Shown: positions 48,401-62,011, counted from the first letter of the stretch. The stretch is DNA of 64,000 nucleotides from Magicicada septendecula (GCA_034769895.1 CM068367.1:1318339046-1318403045), one strand, 5' to 3'. Translations and numbers: made by a program. Notes: generated by a model not told the origin, from the letters alone.

Positions 48401-51106
48401 AACGTGATGTTTCTCTCAACATAAAGAATATCCCTTAATATAAAAAATTGTATTACTAAAATAATGAAGGACAAAACAATAATTGGGTAATTAACTTATA
48501 TCATGAGGTATAGATGTTAAACAATAAATATTAGATCATTGTGAAATAAAATAATAAGACCAAGATACCATATATGACTATCTGGAACTTTGTAACAAAT
48601 AACTCAAGTAGAATGAATAAGAAATATGAAAAATAGGTGAAAGCCTAGTCAGTAGAACCTAACTGGGTTACCAATTAGGAAAGTGTTTATACACTAGATA
48701 AAATTTTAATAAAACCTAACAATAAAGCTAGAGAATCATTCTACCTGAGTGTGAATGAAATCACATAGACAATTTAGAGAATAATTATATCAGATAAGTG
48801 TATAATAACAGTTTTAATTTTGTATGAACATGTTACAATGTAGGTTAGGTTAAGAACCATTGTTATATGTTAAAGAAAGAGAAGAATATAAAGAAGATGG
48901 TAAGATAAATAATTTCATAATAGAAAGTATAACCAATAAACTGAATAATAGCTAAGACAATGATACATAACTATTGTTGGTTATGAACCAAATAATAATA
49001 TAAATAGTAAGAAACTCATGTTACACCTAAGGCCTACACATACTGGGTAGGAAAGAAGAAAACAAATTGAATATATAAAACATGTTAAATCATACTCTAT
49101 AGATCAAAAGATAATGTATTTTAGTAGAGTAAGTAATTAGTAATCAAAGGTGTTAATAATGGACCATACATAATGTAAATAATAACAAATCAACTTGGAC
49201 AATCAACTTACACCTACTGTGTAAGTTAGTAATGAACATTACAGGGAATAAAGATTGTATTAGATTATAAGAGATATAGTAAAAGTTCATGTGATTAATA
49301 AAGAATAATTAATAACTGTGGAATTGTATTAGAGTTAAGTAATTTTGTTTAAAGAAAAGAATATACTCCATAGAACAATAAACATTATGGGGCCTAGAGG
49401 GCAATTCAATGTTTTGTTAAAAAAGTTAATGTTTATAGTTATCAGTACTAATATTAAAATGTCTTTTATTAACATAAGATAAAATGTACAACAACAAAAT
49501 TTAAGATAGGTATCAAAAAGGACTAGTTTGAACAAAAATGTTAGAATAGGCCATCAGTTAAAAATGTTATTTTTATTATTACTGGACAGAAATATGCGAG
49601 ATCTCAAATCGATCAGCATAAAAAATGCATTTTAATGGTGGTAAATCTTTGCTATGTTCAGTAGCATAAGGAAGATATGTCAATTTTAAGATTTTTTAAT
49701 ATATTTGATTAAAAAAGGGACGCTTATGTTGGCGTCTGTTGGTGGGCATCAACCAGAAAACGGAATTTTTTGTGATTAAAAACGGAATGCTTGGTAAATT
49801 CCACCAATCAGAATCTTTCACCTGTCAGGTGAATCAACCCATAATGCACCGCCAACGAGTCAGTCGTTCGCCGGTAATCATACAGTAAAGAACACCTTCT
49901 CTGTGACACGGAAAATGTAAATAGTCTCCAACCCAAAGTGCAAATAGTCTTGTCCCCAAAGTCTCTAACCCGAGTGAGGTTAGGTGAAGTGTAAACAAAA
50001 GGCGTGTTAACCTATAAGCGGGGACATAACCGAACAGTGAACAAGTGTTGTGAAGTTTTTTTATATATTTAAACGACATTATAGTGAATAAATAATGAAA
50101 GTGAATTATATTAAATGTATAAAGAAAAGGAAAGTATAGAGTGAATCTAAAAAATTTATAACCCAACTTAATATTTAAGTATCACTATACCACGGTAACT
50201 TTTATATACACTTGTGAACAGATTTGCATACCATCACAGTATAGAAACACTAACATTATTATAATTATTTGGTGTTTAACTATTATTTCGTTGTTCTTAA
50301 TATTTAAACTTGAATAACCTCGCCACCATTGGTTAAACTTAAAAGCGGACTCTGTCCAGTATACGAACTGTTCGTCACTTTAGATTTTAGTTATTGTTTT
50401 ATAATGTTATAATTAATTTTGGTATTGTAATGTTTTGTTCGTCAAAAAGGCATTTTTTGTTAATTGTTGTAGTCAAAAGAATCCAAAAGTTATATTTTAA
50501 TAACGTAAACAGTAACCTATATCTCTCTGAGATTGTAACTCATGCTACCAACCGTTGAGCTATAATTGTAACAAGCCTGGTCAAATTATTACAAGAAATG
50601 TTATTCATTTAATATCAGAAAAATAGAATAGAATTCTAAAGGAAAATAAAAAAAAAGTGAAAGTAATTAATGGTGTATGAATTATCATTTTTAATAATTA
50701 ACATTTTATTTGCCATTTATGAACATTAGTGTTTACATCAACTCCAGAAGAATAAGTTGGCAGTACCTATTTTGGAACAACGCGTGCTTTTTAAATGATT
50801 TAACTAGGTCAGTGAACTCTAATAAAGTAAAAAGAATAAATTAAATAAAAGTTACGAATAACAGTTAATACAAACTTTTAATATTTCAATTAATACTAAA
50901 CACATCAAAGAAAATCAGAGCAATCTAGTTTCATACCAGCGAGCACAAGGGAACCATTCCACTATAATTACAAACCAAACCAACCTGGATAATTTATAAT
51001 TAAAATGAGCAAACTGATATTACACCACGACAAATGAATTAACAATTAAGGGCATAACTCAAATTATTTTATAAAACAAACAAAGAGGAAAAATTGGTAT
51101 TTTTCA
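48398..51106. mobile_element. Putative solo LTR inserted in (TA)n
   Basis: About 2.7 kb starting TGTAACG, like the LTR at 51321, and ending TTTTCA before ATATAT. It splits a TA microsatellite. It has no ORF of note; a GC-richer patch lies at 49,830-50,030. The TG...CA ends and microsatellite split are the only support. No primer-binding site or coding region was seen. Confidence 0.35.

Positions 51107-51145
<39 letters not shown>
51107..51145. repeat. (TA)n(CA)n microsatellite
   Basis: TA repeats followed by CA repeats, next to the Penelope-type terminal fragment. Confidence 0.9.
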
Positions 51146-51179
51146 AGTCACTAGATATTGAGTCACTAGACTCAAAATC

Positions 51180-51290
51180 AGGAAAGCTGAAAATGGGAAC
51201 ACAATGCTTCCCGAAACATGTTCCAAATAAGGAGAAAATATCTGAGGAAAATTCATTATAAATACTAAATATATTATATAAATCAAGAAA
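51180..51290 (+). mobile_element. Single Penelope-type terminus
   Basis: Homologous to one arm of the 8.1-kb palindrome and to 11223-11300 (minus): GATGGGAACAC-like, TTCCCGAAACATGTTCC, AGGAGAAAA. The hammerhead-like core has CTGAAAA in place of CTGANGA, so it is degraded. Confidence 0.5.
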
Positions 51291-51320
51291 CAGACTGTAG
51301 CAAAAAGTGTTTGAATATAT

Positions 51321-53755
51321 TGTAACGCAACAGAAATGCTAGCATTCATGTTACATAAAAACAAGGTTCACAGAATAATAAACAAGTCAATATATAACCC
51401 CATAATAGAACAAAGACCCAATAATCACAATTATAATCATAGATAAAGGTAAATAAGGATGCAAGGTAGTGTTAACAAGAATAAACGAACCTGTAAGTTA
51501 GATAATAGTTGATGATATATGTTTAGTGAAAAGCAAACAAAAAAATGAAACAATGATTTACTTTATAGTAATAACAAATAAGAATTTTGAGTTAAGAGGT
51601 ATTATTTTGTGACAACAAATGTTATGATAAAGTTTATGTTCTGTTATACCAAAAATGTGTTGAGTTAATGAAAGATAATGAAACAAGTTGTATTATTCAA
51701 TGACTGTTGTAGAATGAAGTGTGAAGCAGCTAATTAATGTTAATAGATTTGAATTTTCTTATATGTGATCCATAGGTCAACATAAAATTGTTATTAGATA
51801 TGGAAAAATAATTGTTTATGTAAATGTTAATAGTTAAGATTTGATTATATGTATGAATTTATGTAAAAGGGGCTATAGATGTGTACCAGTTATAAACACA
51901 GGTAGATCCGTTTACAATAAAAGGCCTAACAGCCAAAACTACTATATAAACACTCATAACATGAAGGTTAGGTACATCAATTAATAATAATTTATAAATA
52001 CGATTTGAAGAGCTAGAAAAAACATTAAATTAATAATAATATATAATAAAATTTATACAAATTATGATAATACCATATGCCATGATATCGATTAATGACA
52101 TTTAATATCGAAAGTGTATTAAATATAAAAAAGGAAAAAAACCGGCTTATATCAAAAAACCAGCAGAATATGTGTAGAAAATAATAAACCAACTATCGGT
52201 AAAGTTACATTCCGATAGGATAGCAAATTGATAAGAAAGAGACAAAAAATATATGAAATAAATACTATATTCAAGATATGCGGAAGGAAGAAGTCATGTG
52301 TTGCTAGGGACGACAGAAGAAGAGGAAGTTGTTGACTTAACAATAATTGCTTTGATGAACTGAATGTGATGAGATTAAAAAACCAAGAATAATCTATTTA
52401 ATCGTAATATTCTAAATTATCAGATACGATTATAAAATACAAAATTCTAATTACAAAATATTTACGTCTATCACCAATACAGTTTAACCAAATAACACTA
52501 CAATATGAAATCATAATGAGAATAAATAACTGAATTCTACAAGAAAGAACTTGAACTGTCCCATATCCGAAGGGAATTGATGAGATATTAAATCAAATAG
52601 AAAGAATTAACAGTATCACAATTAATAATATTCACTACATCAGAAATTATAACCTTTCAAATACACGGAACAACACTAATTGCTTCAACCGAAAGAAGAA
52701 CTTATTTGGATCCTGGCGTTGCAGAAGAAACATCAATCGGGCTGTAAATCAATCCAGTGAGCTGTATTTCCGAAGTGGACAGGACAAGAATTCCTTTTTA
52801 TTAAACAGAAGACGGAAAATCGTACGGCATAATCGTCCAGAACAGCAAATTTATCAATCAACCGCCTACACGATTGGCTTCGTTCTAGTCTGGTAAATTA
52901 TTATAATATTAATCATACTAACTACACAACACTACAAATTTGTAAATCTTGCATTCTTATCTATGTATTTTTAATCTTCCCTACAGTTACAAGAACCTTC
53001 ACACCCTGAATTAAATTAATTACAAATTAAAACACACTATATAACTAAATTTAAATAAGGTATCAGAATAACCAACAATCGATTCATACAATCTATAGCC
53101 CAAGCATATTTTAATTAGAACATATATTATTCAATGTTAAGGAAGTAAACAAATAAAGAACCTTTATATATTGGCAAAATCTTGTTATTTGGAGTATGGT
53201 TAATGAGCTAGGAACAAAAAAGTAACTGAATAGGTATAGAATAATTGGTTAACATAAACATTGAAATAACCTATAAGTTTCGTTGAGCCGATACTACAGC
53301 GCTTATAGCGGAATTATCTGACACCAAAGAGAGAGCGTAAAAATACAAAATTAGACAGAATTCTCTTCAGGGTATAATAGGGTTGAACGGAATTATAAAA
53401 TAACTCATTAATTATTTAAGTTGCAGGTACACAAACACTGATAGTTTTTAGAAAGCTAAGTTAATAATTAATTACTTACATCAATACATCCCACAACTCC
53501 AAATATCTCCGAGATTTACATAATTAAAATCATTCAAAACACATTGGCATAGGTGTATGTACAAATTGACAAACCCAACAGTGGGGTTTTAAGGAGAGGA
53601 AACAAGTTTATCTACAAATTGACGCTCATAACAAGGGACCTAATTAGGTGACGTGAGAGTGGTTACTTACAAATTGACGACGGCAACGTTGGGGAGGAAA
53701 TAACGAGAATCCCGCGAGCGTAAGAGACAACGTAAGAGCCGAGGGATCCATAACA
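51321..53755 (+). mobile_element. LTR 1 of tandem LTR retrotransposon array
   Basis: The left edge is fixed: homology with the next LTR begins exactly at TGTAACGC (51321), and the equivalent base in the next copy follows a polypurine tract. The right edge is taken at TAACA (53755), 3 bases before the primer-binding-like site. That gives 2435 bp, long for an LTR. The left flank is TATAT. No reading frame of interest. Confidence 0.75.
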
Positions 53756-53780
53756 AATTGGCGCTCAACCAGTGTAGGGC
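53561..53780 (+). repeat. Serial primer-binding-like repeats
   Basis: ACAAATTGACG or ACAAATTGGCG followed by an AACA-GTGGGG-type stretch occurs at 53561, 53614, 53669 and 53754, spacings 53, 55 and 85 bp. Only the last has the full TGGCGCTCAACCAGTG form and directly precedes the ORF region. Repeated at 59737-59955. Confidence 0.6.
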
Positions 53781-53865
53781 TTAGGTTAAGTAAAACCATA
53801 CGTATATTAATATTACTTAACCAGAGCAGGCAACTGTGGGAGACTAGAAATGCAATAGAGAAAGA

Positions 53866-55585
53866 TGATAAAAAAGGAAACGAAAATGCAAGGACAAGAG
53901 AGACGATTAAGTTACGCGGAATGGACGACAGTACTATTTAAGAAATTCAGCAAAGAGATGGGATACATAGAAAAGAATACGATCACGAAAGAGCGCAAAT
54001 GAGTCGCGCGAATGCATTGGGAACATCAGACGACAAAATGACATTGAGAGAGATTTATGATGAAATGTGGGAGTTAGATGCCAGGTGTAATAAAGAAAAG
54101 ACTATTGGGACGACTAACGAAGAAGACGATAACAAGGTGGAGAGGATGACTGAAAAAGATTGGGAAAGATGGGACGATAATGAAGAACAAATGAAAACCG
54201 AAAGAATAGGAGTATACGCCCAGGTGACAGAACAATATACTCAGGAAGATTATGAACAATGGAAAAGAGAAATAAGACCACCTGAAAAACCAATACAAAC
54301 AGAAAACAAAGAATTAAGGGAATGGATAAGGGTGATGTTTGAACTATCCCGAGAAGATATGTGTAACTGGAGGAAAAAACATAATCAAAAATATGAACTT
54401 ATAGGAATGACAAATAATAAAAAGATAGAACAATCCAGTATACAAAAAGAAGTAAAAATAGTCAAAGTGAAGCAACAGAAGAAAATGTCAGAACAACCAA
54501 AGAAAGTGACCTATCAGGACGTAATGGACTTTCTGAGTAAACAGTTCAGAGAACTAAGGGAAAGCAATAAACAAACAATGGACAGTGCTTTCAAAGAAAT
54601 GAATGAAAATTTTAGAAAACAGAATGAAAACTCAAAGAGACTGGAGGAAAAATTCGATAAAATGAATGAGGAAATTAAAGAAACCTCAAAACAAATTAAC
54701 GAAAGGTTCGATAGAAATGATGAGAGTTTAAGACAAATGAAGGCAGAAATCGTACAAAGAAACGAAGAAAATTTAAGGCGAATGGATGAAAGAATTGAGA
54801 AAATGAACGAAGCAGGTTTAAAGCAGATTGAGGACAAGAAGGAGCAATTCAATAATGAGATAATGGAAACTTTCGAAGGGAAGTTTGAAAACGATAACAC
54901 GCTTAGCCCAGAAGTGGATAAATACGAGGGGGAGACAAATAAAGAAAGGGAGGTGTGTTTAAAGAATATGTCTAAAACACTAGACAGCACTTCCGAAGGT
55001 ATTATAATAAATCTGACCATAGAAGAGAATATCCAGAGAATAAGGAAAATATGGAGAAAGAAAATAGTCAATACCAAAGAAGAAATGGAGATGAGGAAAG
55101 GTGGATTAATTAGTGCGTTTAACATCCCAGTTAATGAACGAAGGGAGTTATGTAAGGGTATGAAATATAAAAGAAACTTCATGAAAATGACCAAAATGAA
55201 CCACCATGGAATAATTACAAAAACATTAAATAAATTTAAATGTCATTTAAATAAATCAACAATCAAAAGGTATATGACCACATCAATTATATCGTTAACA
55301 CGGAAGATACCCGTAAAACATTTAGTAAATAGTCCAGATATCGAAGGGAAAGGAAGGGTAGAATATACCAGTAATTATATTAGAATAGAGGAGATACGAT
55401 ACCTGATAATTCAAAGGGAGCTAAATATAACTGAATACCCTGAATTAAATGAAGACTTTGCAACAGCCGAGTTACAGTACTGGCTTTGTATCATGCACAA
55501 GAGATATGTAAAAAGTGTAGAAATTGTTATGAATACTGCAGTCATCCGGACAACGGGTGCAGTCGAATTAATAGACCATGGTTAG
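53866..55585 (+). CDS. Gag-position ORF of pol-less LTR element, copy 1
   Basis: An open frame of 528 codons runs from 53999 to 55585. By comparison with copy 2 the natural start lies near 53866, but a 4-bp deletion at about 53,980 breaks the frame, so the first ~40 codons are cut off here. The protein is rich in Lys and Glu. Residues from about 163 to 300 form a long coiled coil of repeats like KMNEEIKETSKQINERFDR. There is no CCHC zinc knuckle, protease, RT or integrase motif, and no such sequence follows before the polypurine tract. By position (after the primer-binding site) it corresponds to gag. By sequence I do not recognise the family. Near-identity with copy 2 indicates a recent origin. 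Confidence 0.6.
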
Positions 55586-55835
55586 AAAAAGAAACAGTCA
55601 ACCAGAAAAATGGGACTGACGTTATGAAAACTGACCAGGCAATCAATTGACAAGATACGGAAATATTATTTAATGAATAAATTCTAAAATATGATAAGAA
55701 AAACTTATTACCAGTCTTGAAGAGAAAATACTTGGAATTTAAAAAGAATTTGAGTTGAATACTACCACTAAATTCTAAAATACAATAAGAACCACTTATT
55801 ATCGATTTTGAAGAAAACAAGAGTTTATAAAGTAA

Positions 55836-56425
55836 TGTTTATAAAGAAATAGTGTGAATAATGAATAATGAAATCCCAAGATTACAGAAGAAAGCGATAA
55901 TTATTATTAAATGTTTATAAAGAAATAGTGTGAATAATAAATACTGAAACCCAGGATTACAGAAGAAAGCGATAATTATTATTAAATGTTTATAAATAAA
56001 TAGTGTGAATAATAAATAATGAAACCCCAAGATTACAGAAGAAAGCGAGAATTATTATTAAATGTTTATAAAGAAATAGTGTGAATAATAAATAATGAAA
56101 CCCCAGGATTACAGAAGAAAGCGATAATTATTATTAAATATTTTTAAAGAAATAGTGTGAATAATAAATAATGAAACCCCAAGATTACAGAAGAAAGCGA
56201 TAATTATTATTAAATGTTTATAAAGAAATAGTGTGAATAATAAATAATGAAACCCCAGGATTACAGAAGAAAGCGATAATTATTATTAAATGTTTATAAA
56301 GAAATAGTGTGAATAATAAATAATGAAACCCCAGGATTACAGAAGAAAGTGAGAATTATTATTAAATGTTTATAAAGAAATAGTGTGAATAATGAATAAT
56401 GAAACCCCAAGATAAAAGTTTTTAC
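55836..56425. repeat. 76-bp minisatellite, copy 1
   Basis: About 7.8 tandem units of 75-77 bp (TGTTTATAAAGAAATAGTGTG ... GATAATTATTATTAAA), a few per cent different from one another. Located about 250 bp after the ORF. Confidence 0.95.
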
Positions 56426-57478
56426 CTCAAATCTACCTATGCAAAATAAAGAAAGAAAGAAAATCATATGACCTAAAATACACACTAAATTGCCAAATGA
56501 TGGAACAATTTCAGTAAACGATTGAATGTAACCTATATAACGTTAAAGAAGACAAGAAAGAAAGAGTATTTATGAACATAATTCATTGAAAAATAAACAG
56601 CCAAAATAATGAAATACGATAAGAAGAAGAATAGTTGGGCTAAGGAATGTATTTAGTTTGAAATACAGTTATAATGATCATCACACAACAACTATTTAGA
56701 AAATATTGTGATCAGAGAAAAAACAAGTGAAGAAGATACTTAGCATTACAATCTCAACAAAAATGAAAACAAAAATGATTACAAATGATAACTGTCAAAG
56801 TCAATATCAACGAATGTTTAAGGAATTAAAATGGAATTACGAAATATGAAGAATAGTAATGAAGAAATATAAAGGCAACAAAGGAAAAAATCTTTACCCA
56901 AATATTTATTATTAAATCATTAAAGAGAATATTAGGAGATTATTATTATATTTTATAGCTGACTGTAGATGAATTCCAGCAGTACTATATTAAAATGTGG
57001 TGTGGACAGCAGAGTATGAAGCCAAACAGTGCCTCTCTGAACTGTACCAACGCATGTGTTAGGGATTGTTAGGGAAATTAAATATTTAAGGAATATTAGA
57101 ATAGTTGCAAGAATAACTTCAGTTTCCAAAAAAGTAGGACGAAGAAAACAGAAAGAAATGAGTTAAAAGGAGAATAATTGAGAAATACAGTGATTATAGT
57201 AATTATAACTGGAAGAGATGTGAAACTAATGTATCATTGAATATTGTAGCCAACTACCAACAAATAATGTTTACAGAAATAAAAATGATCAAGAATGTTA
57301 ATTAAAATGATGAAATGTTATTAAATAAAAAAAATAAAATAAAAAAAAATATTAATACTAGTCTAATGAAGTTACCTTGAAAATCCCATCGTCAACCATT
57401 AACAATGAAATGAAGAAAAGGCATGTGAAAAAGACAAGTTTATTTGACCTAAACTTCATTCAGGTAAACTAAACTTTT
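56426..57478. other. Non-coding part of internal region 1
   Basis: A/T-rich, no open frame above background. A short GC-richer stretch at 56,990-57,065 is conserved in copy 2. Confidence 0.5.
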
Positions 57479-57480
57479 TT

Positions 57481-57495
57481 AGGAGGGGGAGCATA
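57481..57495 (+). promoter_or_regulatory. Polypurine tract before LTR 2
   Basis: TTTTTTAGGAGGGGGAGCATA followed at once by the LTR start TGTAACG. A T-run followed by a purine run is the usual plus-strand primer of LTR retrotransposons. Identical at 63657-63671. Confidence 0.85.
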
Positions 57496-59930
57496 TGTAA
57501 CGCAACAGAAATGCTAGCATTCATGTTACATAAAAACAAGGTTCACAGAATAATAAACAAGTCAATATATAACCCCATAATAGAACAAAGATCCAATAAT
57601 CACAATTATAATCATAGATAAAGGTAAATAAGGATGCAAGGTAGTGTTAACAAGAATAAACGAACCTGTAAGTTAGATAATAGTTGATGATATATGTTTA
57701 GTGAAAAGCAAACAAAAAAATGAAACAATGATTTACTTTATAGTAATAACAAATAAGAATTTTGAGTTAAGAAGTATTATTTTGTGACAACAAATGTTAT
57801 GATAAAGTTTATGTTATGTTATACCAAGTATGTGTTGAGTTAATGAAAGATAATGAAACAAGTTGTATTATTCAATGACTGTTGTAGAATGAAGTGTGAA
57901 GCAGCTAATTAATGTTAATAGATTTGAATTTTCTTATATGTGATCCATAGGTCAACATAAAATTGTTATTAGATATGGAAAAAATAATTGTTTATGTAAA
58001 TGTTAATAGTTAAGATTTGATTATATGTATGAATTTATGTAAAAGGGGCTATAGATGTGTACCAGTTATAAACACAGGTAGATACGTTTACAATAAAAGG
58101 CCTAACAGCCAAAACTACTATATAAACACTCATAACATGAAGGTTAGGTACATCAATTAATAATAATTAATAAATACGATTTGAAGAGCTAGAAAAAACA
58201 TTAAATTAATAATAATATATAATAAAATTTATACAAATTATGATAATACCATAATGCTGATATCGATTAATGACATTTAATATCGAAAGTGTATTAAATA
58301 TAAAAAAGGAAAAAAACCGGCTTATATAAAAAAACCAGCAGAATATGTGTAGAAAATAATAAACCAACTATCGGTAAAGTTACATTCCGATAGGATAGCA
58401 AATTGATAAGAAAGAGACAAAAAATATATGAAATAAATACTATATTCAAGATATGCGGAAGGAAGAAGTCATGTGTTGCTAGGGACGACAGAAGAAGAGG
58501 AAGTTGTTGACTTAACAATAATTGCTTTGATGAACTGAATGTGATGAGATTAAAAAACCCAAGAATAATCTATTTAATCGTAATATTCTAAATTATCAGA
58601 TACGATTATAAAATACAAAATTCTAATGACAATATTTACGTCTATCACCAATACAGTTTAACCAAATAACACTACAATATGAAATCTTAATAGAGAATAA
58701 ATAACTGAATTCTACAAGAAAGAACTTGAACTGTCCCATATCCGAAGGGAATTGATGAGATATTAAATCAAATAGAAAGAATTAACAGTATCACAATTAA
58801 TAATATTCACTACACCAGAAATTATAACCTTTCAAATACACGGAACAACACTAATTGCTTCAACCGAAAGAAGAACTTATTTGGATCCTGGCGTTGCAGA
58901 AGAAACATCAATCGGGCTGTAAATCAATCCACTGAGCTGTATTTCAGAAGTGGACAGGACGAGAATTCCTTTTTATTAAACAGAAGAAGGAAAATCGTAC
59001 GGCATAATCGTCCAGAACAGCAAATTTATCAAGCAACCGCCTACACGATTGGCTTCGTTCTAGTCTGGTAAATTATTATAATATTAATCATACTAACTAC
59101 ACAACACTACAAATTTGTAAATCTTGCATTCTTATCTATGTATTTTTAATCTTCCCTACAGTTAATAAGAACCTTCACACCCTGAATTAAATTAATTACA
59201 AATTAAAACACACTATATAACTAAATTTAAATAAGGTATCAGAATAACCAACAATCGATTCATACAATCTATAGCCCAAGCATATTTTAATTAGAACATA
59301 TATTATTCAATGTTAAGGAAGTAAACAAATAAAGAACCTTTATATATTGGCAAAATCTTGTTATTTGGAGTATGGTTAATGAGCTAGGAACAAAAAGTAA
59401 CTGAATAAGTATAGAATAATTGGTTAACATAAACATTGAAATAACCTATAAGTTTCGTTGAGCCGATACTACAGCGCTTATAGCGGAATTATCTGACACC
59501 AAAGAGAGAGCGTAAAAATACAAAATTAGACAGAATTCTCTTCAGGGTATAATAGGGTTGGACGGAATTATAAAATAACTCATTAATTATTTAAGTTGCA
59601 GGTACACAAACACTGATAGTTTTTAGAAAGCTAAGTTAATAATTAATTACTTACATCAATACATCCCACAACTCCAAATATCTCCGAGATTTACATAATT
59701 AAAATCATTCAAAACACATTGGCATACGTGTATGTACAAATTGACAAACCCAACAGTGGGGTTTTAAGGAGAGGAAACAAGTTTATCTACAAATTGACGA
59801 TCATAACGTGGGACCTAATTAGGTGACGTGAGAGTGGTTACTTACAAATTGACGACGGCAACGTTGGGGAGGAAATAACGAGAATCCCGCGAGCGTAAGA
59901 GACAACGTAAGAGCCGAGGGATCCATAACA
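57496..59930 (+). mobile_element. LTR 2 of the array
   Basis: 2435 bp, close to identical to LTR 1 with scattered substitutions and 1-2 bp indels. It serves as 3' LTR of the first internal region and 5' LTR of the second. Confidence 0.75.
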
Positions 59931-60039
59931 AATTGGCGCTCAACCAGTGTAGGGCTTAGGTTAAGTAAAACCATAAGTATATTAATATTACTTAACCAGA
60001 GCAGGCAACTGTGGGAGACTAGAAATGCAATAGAGAAAG

Positions 60040-61763
60040 ATGATACAAAAGGAAACGAAACTGCAAGGACAAGAGAGACGATTAAGTTACGCGGAATGGA
60101 CGACAGTACTATTTAAGAAATTCAGCAATGAGATGGGATACATAGAAAAGAATACCAATGATCACGAAAGAGCGCAAATGAGTCGCGCGAATGCATTGGG
60201 AACACCAGACGACAAAAAGACATTGAGAGAGATTTATTATGAAATGTGGGAGTTAGATGCCAGGTGTAATAAAGGAAAGACTATTGGGACGACTAACGAA
60301 GAAGACGATAACAAGGTGGAGAGGATGACTGAAAAAGATTGGGAAAGATGGGACGATAATGAAGAACAAATGAAAACCGAAAGAATAGGAGTATACGCCC
60401 AGGTGACAAAACAATATACTCAGGAAGATTATGAACAATGGAAATGAGAAATAAGACCACCTGAAAAACCAATACAAACAGAAAACAAAGAATTAAGGGA
60501 ATGGATAAGGGTGATGTTTGAACTATCCCGAGAAGATATGTGTAACTGGAGGAAAAAACATAATCAAAAATATGAACTTATAGGAATGACAAATAATAAA
60601 AAGATAGAACAATCCAGTATACAAAAAAAGTAAAAATAGTCAAAGTGAAGCAACAGAAGAAAATGTCAGAACAACCAAAGAAAGTGACCTATCAGGACGT
60701 AATGGACTTTCTGAGTAAACAGTTCAGAGAACTAAGGGAAAGCAATAAACAAACAATGGACAGTGGTTTCAAAGAAATGAATGAAAATTTTAGAAAACAG
60801 AATGAAAACTCAAAGAGACTGGAGGAAAAATTCGATAAAATGAATGAGGAAATTAAAGAAACCTCAAAACAAATTAACGAAAGGTTCGATAGAAATGATG
60901 AGAGTTTAAGACAAATGAAGGCAGAAATCGTACAAAGAAACGAAGAAAATTTAAGGCGAATGGATGAAAGAATTGAGAAAATGAACGAAGCAGGTTTAAA
61001 GCAGATTGAGGACAAGAAGGAGCAATTCAATAATGAGATAATGGAAACTTTCGAAGGGAAGTTTGAAAACGATAACACGCTTAGCCCAGAAGTGGATAAA
61101 TACGAGGGGGAGACAAATAAAGAAAGGGAGGTGTGTTTAAAGAATATGTCTAAAACACTAGACAGCACTTCCGAAGGTATTATAATAAATCTGACCATAG
61201 AAGAGAATATCCAGAGAATAAGGAAAATATGGAGAAAGAAAATAGTCAATACCAAAGAAGAAATGGAGATGAGGAAAGGTGGATTAATTAGTGCGTTTAA
61301 CATCCCAGTTAATGAACGAAGGGAGTTATGTAAGGGTATGAAATATAAAAGAAACTTCATGAAAATGACCAAAATGAACCACCATGGAATAATTACAAAA
61401 ACATTAAATAAATTTAAATGTCATTTAAATAAATCAACAATCAAAAGGTATATGACCACATCAATTATATCGTTAACACGGAAGATACCCGTAAAACATT
61501 TAGTAAATAGTCCAGATATCGAAGGGAAAGGAAGGGTAGAATATACCAGTAATTATATTAGAATAGAGGAGATACGATACCTGATAATTCAAAGGGAGCT
61601 AAATATAACTGAATACCCTGAATTAAATGAAGACTTTGCAACAGCCGAGTTACAGTACTGGCTTTGTATCATGCACAAGAGATATGTAAAAAGTGTAGAA
61701 ATTGTTATGAATACTGCAGTCATCCGGACAACGGGTGCAGTCGAATTAATAGACCATGGTTAG
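60040..61763 (+). pseudogene. Gag-position ORF, copy 2, broken
   Basis: The N-terminus is complete here (start at 60040, MIQKETKLQGQERR). The frame is cut by a stop at 60445-60447 (an AAA-AGA to AAA-TGA change relative to copy 1) and by a 1-bp deletion in an A-run near 60,628. From 60645 on, a 372-codon frame equals the C-terminal two thirds of copy 1 with a single residue changed. The lesions differ from those of copy 1. Confidence 0.7.
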
Positions 61764-62011
61764 AAAAAGAAACAGTCAACCAGAAAAATGGGACTGATGT
61801 TATGAAAACTGACCAGGCAATCAATTGACAAGATACGGAAATATTATTTAATGAATAAATTCTAAAATATGATAAGAAAAACTTATTACCAGTCTTGAAG
61901 AGAAAATACTTGGAATTTAAAAAGAATTTGAGTTGAATACTACCACTAAATTCTAAAATACAATAAGAACCACTTATTATCGATTTTGAAGAAAACAAGA
62001 GTTTATAAAGT

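Larger units (their letters stand above)
53756..57495 (+). mobile_element. Internal region 1 of the LTR array
   Basis: 3740 bp: primer-binding-like site, one ORF, a 76-bp minisatellite, about 1 kb of non-coding sequence, and a polypurine tract. No pol genes, so the element needs proteins from elsewhere to move. Confidence 0.75.

Noticed and set aside
54298..54400. Zinc knuckle in the gag-position ORF
   Set aside because: Cys residues are too few and not in a CX2CX4HX4C arrangement anywhere in the protein.
54514..55194. 226-codon minus-strand frame, hydrophobic and Ser-rich
   Set aside because: Antisense shadow of the Lys/Glu-rich coiled-coil ORF; its identical twin at 60692-61372 has the same origin.
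55836..56425. Regularly repeated units suggesting a CRISPR array
   Set aside because: The units are contiguous 76-bp tandem repeats with no unique spacers, in a eukaryotic retrotransposon.
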